Source: Bacteroidota bacterium
GTDB taxonomy: Bacteria; Bacteroidota; Rhodothermia; Rhodothermales; UBA10348
Assembly: GCA_022567305.1 (NCBI GenBank)
Contig: JADFHF010000002.1
Span: 1-64,000 of the forward strand
DNA length: 64,000 nt
Direction of reading: 5' to 3'
Shown here: positions 37,943 to 46,219 of the stretch, in pieces
Layout of the letters: each line of letters starts with the position of its first letter
Numbering within the stretch: position 1 is the first letter of the stretch
Position numbers and translations under genes: made by a program
The notes under the pieces: generated by a model
Databases searched by the model: none
Told to the model about the DNA's origin: nothing
Seen by the model: only the letters and a program-made list of their open reading frames with translations

Positions 37943-40204
37943 TTAACCGCCGATGGTAGGTGGTGCCGAACGGATTGCGGATCTGCGGACGCGCATTAGC
38001 AGAAAGGCCATGACCAAAGCCAGGCTAAAGGAAAGCACCATCACCAGGGTAGACTGGGTCATTAGCCAGGCGGTTTCCGTGGAAAAGATGACAAATACCA
38101 CTAGCACACCGAACCACAGCCACTTGCTGAGAAGGTACTTGCGGAAGCGTATAAGCAGGAAGGCGATGACCAATACCGCGCCAACGTAAAGCGAAGTCTC
38201 CTTGATAGACTTGACCAGTACACCGGTTCTACTCTCTGGAAGTGCAAATGCGACAACGGAATCCCCGATGGGGGTACCTGACTTGCCGTGCCCTCCAGCG
38301 GCGATTACAACGAATTGCTTTCCATTCTCGCTCAGACGGTAGGTCATCGGCGTCGCCTGCCCGCCTGCGGGTAAACTCCCTTTCCAAAGTACCTCTCCGG
38401 TCTCCACGTCGAAGGCGCGCAGAAAGTTGTCCATCGCTGCGCCAATAAAGACCAGCCCTCCTCCAGTCACTATCGGACCGCCCAGGTTCGGAGTTCCGGT
38501 GATCAGGCCGAGGGGAACATCCCACGTCACCTCGCCAGTGGCCAGCTCCACCGCCAGGATGGTTCCCCAGGGCGGCTTAGTACAAGGCGGTCCCCAAGGC
38601 GAAACGAGGGGGGCCCGGCTCATACCGACAGGTGTGCCCAATTGCGGGGCGAATTCGGTATTTTTCGGACGCTTGGCCCTCTCCGCCTCATAGCGTTCGC
38701 GCGGAATGAGTTTTGTGATGAATGGAAGGTGGGTCATGTTTAACACCACCAATCCTCGCTCAGGCTCAAAGGCGACGCTTCCCCAGTTGGTCCCTCCGAT
38801 AATCCCCGGAGACTGGATGGTTCCGTCGAAGCCGGGCGGCGTGAAGATACCCTCGTACCGGTACCGCTCAATCAACTCGCGGCATTTTCCCCGATCCCAG
38901 AAGGTGAGGCCCCAGGCGTCGTTCGGGGTGAGTGTCAGCGGGGCGAGTGGGGGCGGAACGGTGGGGAAAGGTTGCGTGGGCCAGCTTTGCTCTCCCGGCA
39001 CCGTCGACCGGGGCACGGGCCGTTCTTCCACCGGAAAGATCGGCTTCCCGGTGTCCCGGTGGAGGAGAAAGAGGAACCCCATCTTGGTAGCTTGCGCCAC
39101 GGCGGGGATCTCCAGTCCGTCTTTTCGTACCGTGACCAGCGTAGGCTGGGCGGGCAGGTCGTAGTCCCAGAGGTTATGGTGGACTATCTGGTAGTCCCAG
39201 ACGACCTCCCCGGTGGTACCGTTGAGCGCAACGACCGAATCCGCATAGCGGTTGCTCCCTAGCCGCTCACCGCCGTAGTAGTCCGGGCTTGGACTGCTGG
39301 TCGGCACGAAAACAAGGTTCCGCTCGGGGTCCGCAGATATAGGCGCCCAGACGTTGGCCGCCCCCGTCCGTTCGGCGCTGTCTCCTTCCCAGGTCTCACG
39401 GGCTGGATCGTCAGGATCGCGCGGGATGGGATCAAAGAACCAGCGCAGCTCACCCGTGCGGGCGTCAAAAGCGCGCACGAGACCGCGCTCCAGCGTCACG
39501 GCCGAGTTGTCGCCAATGGCTGACCCCACCACCACCAGGTCGCCAATCACAGCGGGCGGGGAGGTCACGCCATAATGCCTTCTGTTTACCGTGTAGTCCC
39601 CTAAGTCAACCCCTTCGGAGAGATCGATCTGCCCGTTCAGACCAAAATCTGCGCAGGGCTTTCCGGTTAAAGAATCCACGGCAATCAACCGGGCGTCGCG
39701 GGTTGCGATAAAAATTCTGCGGTGGCAGGGCTCGCCTGTTTCACGCTGCTCATCCAGCCAGGTTGTGACGCCACGCGAGGCAATTTCAGACCGGTGGACG
39801 TCTCGATCGATCCCGGGGTCATAGGTCCAGAGCTCGGCCCCTGTCTCAGGGTCCAGCGAAATAATCCGGCTGTATGCCGTGCTGACGTAGAGCACACCAT
39901 CCACCAGGATCGGCGTGGCCTGGAAGGAGGTAGGCTGTCTGCCATCGGAGCCATCGGAAAAGTCGCCGGTATGGTATTCCCAGGCGATCTCCAACAGGGA
40001 TACATTTTCTCGGTTGATCTGGTCGACGGGAGAATAGCGTGTGCCTCCATGATCCCGACCGTAGACTGGCCAATCCGCGATGGAACCATCCGTAAATATG
40101 ATTTTCCCCGCACGGACGAAGTCAGTCGCAGCGATCACGACAATGATAACCAGACCGACCAAGGCAATTAAAACGTAAAGGCGATGGGTTGCACTCCATT
40201 TCAT
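37943..40204 (-). CDS. Pyrroloquinoline-quinone-dependent dehydrogenase, membrane-bound (cassette 2 cargo)
   Basis: DWPVYGRDHGGTRYSPVDQINRENV..LEIAWEYHTGD; FDARTGELRWFFDPIP; repeated PQQ propeller motifs; LGGPIVTGGGLVFIGAAMDNFLRAFDVETGEVLWK. Start 40204 (MKWSATHR) preferred. Confidence 0.92.
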   Translation of the reverse strand: MKWSATHRLYVLIALVGLVIIVVIAATDFVRAGKIIFTDGSIADWPVYGRDHGGTRYSPVDQINRENVSLLEIAWEYHTGDFSDGSDGRQPTSFQATPILVDGVLYVSTAYSRIISLDPETGAELWTYDPGIDRDVHRSEIASRGVTTWLDEQRETGEPCHRRIFIATRDARLIAVDSLTGKPCADFGLNGQIDLSEGVDLGDYTVNRRHYGVTSPPAVIGDLVVVGSAIGDNSAVTLERGLVRAFDARTGELRWFFDPIPRDPDDPARETWEGDSAERTGAANVWAPISADPERNLVFVPTSSPSPDYYGGERLGSNRYADSVVALNGTTGEVVWDYQIVHHNLWDYDLPAQPTLVTVRKDGLEIPAVAQATKMGFLFLLHRDTGKPIFPVEERPVPRSTVPGEQSWPTQPFPTVPPPLAPLTLTPNDAWGLTFWDRGKCRELIERYRYEGIFTPPGFDGTIQSPGIIGGTNWGSVAFEPERGLVVLNMTHLPFITKLIPRERYEAERAKRPKNTEFAPQLGTPVGMSRAPLVSPWGPPCTKPPWGTILAVELATGEVTWDVPLGLITGTPNLGGPIVTGGGLVFIGAAMDNFLRAFDVETGEVLWKGSLPAGGQATPMTYRLSENGKQFVVIAAGGHGKSGTPIGDSVVAFALPESRTGVLVKSIKETSLYVGAVLVIAFLLIRFRKYLLSKWLWFGVLVVFVIFSTETAWLMTQSTLVMVLSFSLALVMAFLLMRVRRSAIRSAPPTIGG

Positions 40205-40287
40205 GATTCTCCCCTTATATAGTGTGTTGATATGGACAGGTTGGGCCACCTAATAGCCATTCTATGGACAACCCGTCATCAATTCTT

Positions 40288-40425
40288 CAACGCAGGTACA
40301 ATCCCAAGTTGGTACAAGCGTAACAACCACAACTACTTAATCCAATATAGAGATACGACAACTCGGTCCCTGTCTGGGTATCACCAACCGGAGTTTCACG
40401 AATCTATTGATATTCACGCCATTGA
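40288..40425. repeat. Conserved cassette leader element, copy C'
   Basis: GGTACAAGCGTAACAACCACAACTACTTAATCCAAT...CGGTCCCTGTCTGGGTATCACCAACCGG; aligns with elements at 45.69 and 47.20 kb. Confidence 0.6.
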
Positions 40426-40439
40426 TCTGTTGGCTGGAC

Positions 40440-40497
40440 AAATCCCGTACGCGGTACCAAAACAGCCGACCCGGCTTCTTCCGGGTGGGCTGTTTTG
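40440..40497 (+). repeat. att-like repeat, copy C, with a different terminator hairpin
   Basis: AAATCCCGTACGCGGTAC 40440-40457 followed by CAAAACAGCCGACCCGGCTTCTTCCGGGTGGGCTGTTTTGA hairpin. Confidence 0.9.
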
Positions 40498-40609
40498 ATC
40501 TCGAGGTGCACGGGAGTTGAAGCTGTAGGGTTCACACGAGCGAGCAACCCGGACGGGAGTCAGACTGATCGTACTAGCGAGCGACTGTTGAGGCGCGATA
40601 GCGCCGAAA

Positions 40610-40723
40610 AAATCCCGTACGCGGTACAAAGTCAAGCCCTTTCTGTAACTCCCTGCGAGGCAGGGGATTGCGGGGAGGGCTTTTCTTTTGTTCAGAGCCG
40701 ATTCCCCGTAATCTCCCCAAAGC
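40610..40723 (+). repeat. att-like repeat, copy D
   Basis: AAATCCCGTACGCGGTAC 40610-40627 and near-identical downstream segment (TGCGAGGCAGG variant) to GGGCTTTTCTTTT. Confidence 0.93.
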
Positions 40724-40825
40724 GCCCTCACTATTATAGCGATAAATCCTATTAATATGCTTATCTCGACCCAGCGAATACCTCAATATTACCTCTCCCG
40801 AAGCTTCAGGCAGTTGTGCGAGCCC

Positions 40826-40862
40826 GCAACATCCGCTTGACATTGGTGGCCATAAGCGTGTT
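40826..40862 (-). repeat. Hairpin direct repeat H1 (attC-like?), copy 1
   Basis: + strand GCAACATCCGCTTGACATTGGTGGCCATAAGCGTGTT; matches 43996-44036; lies just 3' of the higA-like stop on the minus strand. Confidence 0.55.
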
Positions 40863-40880
40863 CTAGGAAACAAAAAAAAA

Positions 40881-41189
40881 TCACACAGATGATGCAGGAC
40901 GAATTTTTTTCAGCACTCTGGCTGATGGCGCCCGCATCGCGTGCCATAGATCCCAATTTCGCTGACCATTCAACCAAAACTCAGCCGACGTGCCAAGCAG
41001 AGCTGACAATCGCAAAGCTGTATCGGGAGTGATTCCTCTCTTTCCGTTGATTATCTCGTTCACGCGTGGATACGAGGTATGGATCGACTCAGCCAGTTGT
41101 ACTTGAGTCATGCCCATTGGCTTTAGAAATTCCTCAAGCAGCATTTCACCCGGATGAGTAGGCGGACGATTTGATGGAAGACGTGCCAT
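40881..41189 (-). CDS. higA: HigA family addiction-module antitoxin
   Basis: RPPTHPGEMLLEEFLKPMGMTQVQLAESIHTSYPRVNEIINGKRGITPDTALRLSALLGTSAEFWLNGQ. Confidence 0.95.
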   Translation of the reverse strand: MARLPSNRPPTHPGEMLLEEFLKPMGMTQVQLAESIHTSYPRVNEIINGKRGITPDTALRLSALLGTSAEFWLNGQRNWDLWHAMRAPSARVLKKIRPASSV

Positions 41190-41191
41190 GG

Positions 41192-41485
41192 CTAGTGATA
41201 GTCTGTAATTTCAACCTGATCCGATCCGCTCTCTGTCCAGACAAAGCAAACCCGGAATTGGTCATTTATGCGGATGCTATGCTGGCCGCTTCGATTTCCT
41301 TTTAGTCGTTCGAGCCGGTTTCCTGGTGGTGATTGAAGATCATCCAGCAGTTCGGCTTGATTTAACTGATCAAGTTTTCGGGTCGCCACTCTCCAGAGTG
41401 AAGCTGGACATGCCTTGCTCGCACGCTTGGACCTTTTGCCATCGAAGACGTCCTCCGTTGCTTGGTTAGAAAATGAAACGATCAT
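41192..41485 (-). CDS. higB: HigB/RelE-type toxin (type II TA)
   Basis: MIVSFSNQATEDVFDGKRSKRA...LDQLNQAELLDDLQSPPGNRLERLKGNRSGQHSIRINDQFRVCFVW; adjacent to higA. Confidence 0.95.
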   Translation of the reverse strand: MIVSFSNQATEDVFDGKRSKRASKACPASLWRVATRKLDQLNQAELLDDLQSPPGNRLERLKGNRSGQHSIRINDQFRVCFVWTESGSDQVEITDYH

Positions 41486-41658
41486 ATATAACGCATATCG
41501 TTATATATAATACAATCGTTTATCTTCTTAGTTCCGTAGAACGGCCGGGCAATCTGTGGCGAGGATTTCGCGACCTTTCCAGAACAAGTAGTGATCTGAA
41601 GTCGAAACCGGCTGTCCGAGCCCACAGAATTGCTTGGTTATGCGGCCTAAACACCCGA

Positions 41659-42264
41659 TCATCTCACCCGCTTTGCCAGCTGTGTCACCTGCTGCTCGGC
41701 TCCGCCTTCACGCTCCGTGTCGAGCTCGATTCTCTCCTCGTCTGTGATATCCTCAACCACATTCCGTGGCTGAAGAAGATCCCAGTCTTCACTCGTCACG
41801 ATGGCCTCTATGTGCTCGAGACGCTGAAGAATCCGTTCTTCCATCCTGGAAGACGTACCCCCTGTGGCGACTTCGGAAAGGGCCTGGTTCAGTACCTGCG
41901 TCAACTCCTCTTTCGTTAACCCCGTTTCGCTGTTTCGCAGCAACTCTCTGACCTTCTGTTCCTCCCAGGCTGGGCTCCCGAGGCCGAAGATGCCGAAGAC
42001 ACGCATGGCGTGGAGGCAGAGTCCGCCACCCCACCCGAGCAAGACCAGCAGCGGGCCGAAAACAGCTTCAGGGCCGGCAGCCAAGAAAAAAGTCGTAAGC
42101 ATGCCGGCGTTAATAACAATGTAAGAGATCAGATGGCCATAGAAGGTTTTTAAATCCTTTACTCGTGCTCGTGCTTCTTGCTCGATCATGACACCCCTCC
42201 AGGATTCTTGAATTTTCCTGAACAATATGCCCTGAGAGTCGAACTGTTTCCTCCGGTGGCGCAC
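41659..42264 (-). CDS. 2TM-domain-containing protein
   Basis: ARARVKDLKTFYGHLISYIVINAGMLTTFFLAAG...GPLLVLLGWGGGLCLHAMRVFGIFGLGSPAWEEQKVRELL, typical 2TM domain pattern. ORF start uncertain; MIEQEARARV at ~42189 likely. Confidence 0.75.
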   Translation of the reverse strand: MRHRRKQFDSQGILFRKIQESWRGVMIEQEARARVKDLKTFYGHLISYIVINAGMLTTFFLAAGPEAVFGPLLVLLGWGGGLCLHAMRVFGIFGLGSPAWEEQKVRELLRNSETGLTKEELTQVLNQALSEVATGGTSSRMEERILQRLEHIEAIVTSEDWDLLQPRNVVEDITDEERIELDTEREGGAEQQVTQLAKRVR

Positions 42265-42401
42265 GATTCAGGCTGCATAACGACTGGCGGATCTGCGGAA
42301 TGACCCGAGACGCGCGAGGGCCGGTTGGCGTGCCGAAAACGAGCCCGTGGTTGAAAACGGCCATCCGCATCATGCGCGGATCATCTGCGAGTCTCATATA
42401 A

Positions 42402-42610
42402 AAAGATTCGACCGCAGTCGGAGCACATATGGGCTTTCATCTGACCTTTCTCCTTGTACGCGGCTGACCAGAATCCTTTCCTGGCTTAAAACGGAGCATA
42501 AGACATTGCTACATGCCCTATTCCGTCCTGAATGAAATCCGGATGAGTTGCATCGATCATTCTGATCTCGTTCAGACTACCATCGCAATCGGGACAAGCT
42601 TTCAGTATTT
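42402..42610 (-). pseudogene. Small zinc-ribbon-like ORF interrupted by an in-frame TAA
   Basis: Reverse complement reads LKACPDCDGSLNEIRMIDATHPDFIQDGIGHVAMSYAPF*ARKGFWSAAYKEKGQMKAHMCSDCGRIFLY; CxxC pairs on both sides of the stop (TAA at 42486-42488). Confidence 0.5.
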
Positions 42611-43043
42611 CTTTCAGTCATGACGCCGGCAAACGGTTTTCAGATTGACGGAAGCGAAGCCGTACGTCACATGCGTTCTTACGCCGAGTTTCTGCTTGCG
42701 TTAATATTACCGTACAGCGAGCGTGTGACGATCTTTTCGTACACCGCCTTTCGATTCGTATTCAGTTCAATCTTTTGCAGGGCGTATTGCTGGATGACCA
42801 AGAGAGGTATCACGATATCTTCTCGAATCGCAATCGAATTCCTCGATACTGGTTCTTCTTCCATCAATTCCGTGTACCCGGAACCGAAAACCAACCCCCA
42901 CCTCCGCCCTGCAGGCAAGGATGCTGATCCGTCAGCAAATTGGTGTTTGCGCACGATTTGTTTTGGTGTTTGCTCTAGCGTCATGCACGCCGGCTATTGC
43001 GCCATTCAGCCAGTAGGCATACCTGTACGCCACGGAGCTCAAA

Positions 43044-43508
43044 GTGGAATCGCTCAAGCTGATGGAGCAGGCTGAAACCCCTTTTCAGGAAAATCTGAGT
43101 AGGGTCGACGAGCTGAGGACGGAGCTGGACAAAGCGTACGAATTCGCAAAGGCAGGCCTCGCAATGACCATCTTCTACGAAATAGAAGACATCGGCCGCT
43201 TTGCTCGCGGGCAGCAGTTCGCGTCTTACGCCCGGCTCGTGAAGGGACAAAAGTCCTCTGCCGTTAAACGGCTCGGAACGCAAAGTGCAAAGATGGGCAA
43301 TCGACATTTGAAATGGGCCTTCTCAGAGGCGTTGGTGCTCTACATGCGCGAAAGTGAGCGAGCCAAGAAATATGTCGCCCGGCTCGAAGCCAAGCACGGC
43401 AAGGGAAAGGCGATCTCGATTCTGTCTGCCAAAATCGGACGTGCCATCTATTTCATGCTGCGCAGGCGGGAAGCATTCGATGAGGAACGCTTTTTCGCCG
43501 CGGCGTAG
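43044..43508 (+). pseudogene. IS110-family transposase remnant (C-terminal domain only)
   Basis: MTIFYEIEDIGRFARGQQFASYARLVKGQKSSAVKRLGTQSAKMGNRHLKWAFSEALVLYMRES..., typical IS110 Tnp C-terminal part; N-terminal DEDD/RuvC-like part missing. Confidence 0.8.
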
Positions 43509-43590
43509 AGTGTGGACGCGGTGCCGGTCGAGCCGGACGCATAACTGTAGCTGTACGGGTCGACTCTGACGACACAGATCCTTGTGCATT

Positions 43591-43640
43591 GGGCTACGAG
43601 CCCGGAACAGGACTGCCTTGGAGCAAGGAGGTGCGCCTCC
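43591..43640 (+). ncRNA. Three consecutive short hairpins 3' of the IS110 remnant, possible structured RNA
   Basis: GGGCT-ACG-AGCCC (43591-43603), CCTTG-GAG-CAAGG (43616-43628), GGAGG-TGCG-CCTCC (43627-43640). Confidence 0.35.
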
Positions 43641-43995
43641 ATGCTGACTATGCGCACTTGAATGGACGCCGGCTCCATGCCCACCAATACTAACGAACTT
43701 GATGCCTGTCGCGCGCGCATCAATGCTGCTGACTTACCGGCGAAACCAGATTGATAACGGGAGCGCCCTCGGGGGAAGCCAACCCTTTGAGCGGACGCCG
43801 GTGAGAACGGGACTAATTCTAGGGGCGCATCGTACATCCTTCGATGCCCCTGAGCGAAAAAGGACAGCGCAGACCCTCAAAACGTGTATGGTACAGCCGC
43901 TGGCTGTAACCGAAAAAAGAACACTCCCGCAATACCGGCAACGATGAAGGGCCAGACGATCAAGAATCCGGCGGGTGTGCCACCCGCCATGGGAT

Positions 43996-44036
43996 GCTAC
44001 GCCCGCTTGACTTTGGGGGCCATAAACGGGTTATGC
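43996..44036 (-). repeat. Hairpin direct repeat H1 (attC-like?), copy 2
   Basis: + strand GCTACGCCCGCTTGACTTTGGGGGCCATAAACGGGTTATGC; same pattern as 40826-40862 with stem substitutions that keep pairing. Confidence 0.55.
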
Positions 44037-44151
44037 GGCGACCATTCCTTTACTTCAGCGGCGAAGCCGCGCTTCGTAAACCGTGTGGTAGCCGCACTCA
44101 ACATGATTTCACAAGCATCTGGACTCCAATGATTTATCCGCCATGTGTACT

Positions 44152-45480
44152 TTACCGTTTATCCACCACAACCCGCCCCTCTTGGATCACCAACCGGATT
44201 GTTCGCACATCACTGATTTGTTCCCAGGGTTGTCCGTCAATCAGCAAAAGGTCAGCGATTTTGTCTGACTCAATCGTTCCTAAGTCCTTATCAGCTTGCA
44301 GCGCAATAGCGGCATCTCGGGTTGCAGCAAGAAGCGCTTCTTCAGGTGAGAGTCCGGATTGCACCAGTAGTTCTAGTTCGCGATGGACACCGCTACCGAA
44401 GGACATGTGGGGGCCTGAAGTGTCGGTACCAGAACCTATCCGAACCCCACCATTCTTTGCAGCCTTCGTGTTGTCCATTAATAGTATTATCGCCGGGTCT
44501 TCAGGTCCCAACTTTGCTTCAACAACTGCAAGAGTAGGAATAAACGTGACATTCTTTTCCCTCAATAGCTCAATCGTTTCGGAATCTAAATGACTTCCGT
44601 AAGTAACACCGTGTTCTATTGTGTTCGCACCGGCCTGCACCGCATCGCGGACCTCTTCCAATGAACCCGTATGTACAGCAACCCAAAGTCCCCGCTTATG
44701 GGCCACGTCAATGACGGCTTGTAAAACATCAAGAGACAGACGCGGGAGTCGCCCTTCCCTCCCCCCGTATACAGCTTTAATACCATCGACTCCTTCTCGG
44801 GCTAATCTCTCTACCTCAGCCGCTGCTTCCTCCGGGTCAGTAACCTGGCGTGCTGCACCTTTAATCAGCCATGGGTTACCCTTCAAGTGTGTTGCGACGG
44901 GGTGGCCACCTGGTGCGGTGAATATCGGCCCGACGCAGTAGACACGGGGACCTGCAAGTTCACCCGATGCAATTTGCTTCTTAAGCCTAAGGATAACATC
45001 CTTTACATCTCCTACTGAACGGATGGTGGTCACTCCAGCTTCAAGAAGTGCTCTGCGTACCGCAGGACGCTGGCGGACATAATCCCATATCATCAGCGGA
45101 AATGACAGCCCCGCGTTCTCTTTGCTGGGTGCACCAAAGTGGACATGCAGATCGATCAGCCCCGGCATGATAGATAGGCCCGTGGCGTCGATCACGGTTG
45201 CGTCGGAAGGAATTTCACACTCATTTCCAACGCAGACAATACGCTCTTTGTTAATGACGATTGTTGAACTCTTATAAGGTGCGCTTCCGGTGCCGTCGAA
45301 CAGAGTTCCACCACGAATAACCAGTGTGCCCTCATTGATAGATTGCCCTTTGTATAAATCATGGTTGTACGCCATGAACAAGAGGATAGCCGCAACGAGA
45401 ATAAGACCAATACCACCGAGCAAGACGCGGAGTAGACAGCCGAATTTCCCGCGTTTTTGTCTACTCGTGTCAGTTGTCAT
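44152..45480 (-). CDS. Amidohydrolase family protein (imidazolonepropionase-like), membrane-anchored (cassette 4 cargo)
   Basis: IDATGLSIMPGLIDLHVHFGAPS, VAVHTGSLEEVRDAVQAGANTIEHGV, GSGTDTSG; N-terminal TM. Confidence 0.92.
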   Translation of the reverse strand: MTTDTSRQKRGKFGCLLRVLLGGIGLILVAAILLFMAYNHDLYKGQSINEGTLVIRGGTLFDGTGSAPYKSSTIVINKERIVCVGNECEIPSDATVIDATGLSIMPGLIDLHVHFGAPSKENAGLSFPLMIWDYVRQRPAVRRALLEAGVTTIRSVGDVKDVILRLKKQIASGELAGPRVYCVGPIFTAPGGHPVATHLKGNPWLIKGAARQVTDPEEAAAEVERLAREGVDGIKAVYGGREGRLPRLSLDVLQAVIDVAHKRGLWVAVHTGSLEEVRDAVQAGANTIEHGVTYGSHLDSETIELLREKNVTFIPTLAVVEAKLGPEDPAIILLMDNTKAAKNGGVRIGSGTDTSGPHMSFGSGVHRELELLVQSGLSPEEALLAATRDAAIALQADKDLGTIESDKIADLLLIDGQPWEQISDVRTIRLVIQEGRVVVDKR

Positions 45481-45691
45481 GATCTTTCACTTCTTTTGGC
45501 TGTGAATTTCACACTCTCACAGACTCCATAAAACCCTTTTCCAACACGCGGCCAGTCATGTTGAGTGGGGATAACTCGTTTATAGATGCAATGTAGATGG
45601 AATAATAGACGGACTTTTTTCCTTTACTTATATTTTAGTATCAAAAACCATTCTTCATTCCTACACAAATCATAAGACTTGAACAGCCACA

Positions 45692-45850
45692 TAACAGGTA
45701 ATCTACGGACCGAGCGCACCGATGATGCCACGAGTCATACGATCCTGATTTCGTACAAGTGTAACCGCCACAATAGCCTGGTGCAATGGAAGGAGGTAAC
45801 TATTCGGTTTCAATCTGGGTATCACCGATCGGCATATCACGGGTCCGCGT
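45692..45850. repeat. Conserved cassette leader element, copy E'
   Basis: AGGTAATCTACGGACCG...GATCCTGATTTCGTACAAGTGTAACCGCCACAATAGCCTGGTGCAATGGAAGG...GGTTTCAATCTGGGTATCACCGATCGGCATATCAC. Confidence 0.8.
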
Positions 45851-45913
45851 ATTGCACCGGCCGCTTATTATAACTCCAATGATGGACCATTCAATGACCT
45901 AGAGGTCGAACTC

Positions 45914-46028
45914 AAATCCCGTACGCGGTACAAAGCCAAGCCCTTTCTATAACTCCCTGCCTGGCAAGGGATTACAGAGATGGCTTTTCTTGTGTATGAC
46001 GGTCGCCCACTATACGCCCCCCAAACTG
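45914..46028 (+). repeat. att-like repeat, copy E
   Basis: AAATCCCGTACGCGGTAC 45914-45931; diverged downstream segment CAAAGCCAAGCCCTTTCTATAACTCCCTGCCTGGCAAGGGATTACAGAGATGGCTTTTCTTG. Confidence 0.92.
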
Positions 46029-46219
46029 AGCCTAGAAAAATAGAAAGTAGAAAAGGGCCTAATGCCTGTAAATGCCTCAGATGCTATCGACTTCGGACCT
46101 CTAGTCACGGCATTACGGATTTACGATTCTGCTGCGCGACCAAGATGTACAAATCGCTGCTCGTACTCAATTCCCTAATGATCGCACTACCAGCAATGGC
46201 TTGTTACGAAGCCTGCTTC

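Noticed and set aside
37741-37959. Short ORFs sharing IPYAVQSQA(L/F)SVTPCLAG (also at 34932-35366 and 40495-40755)
   Set aside because: The shared peptide is just a translation of the tRNA 3'-end repeat, not a conserved protein family.
40414-40731. Minus-strand ORF spanning repeats C and D
   Set aside because: It reads through two att copies and terminator hairpins; composition does not look coding.
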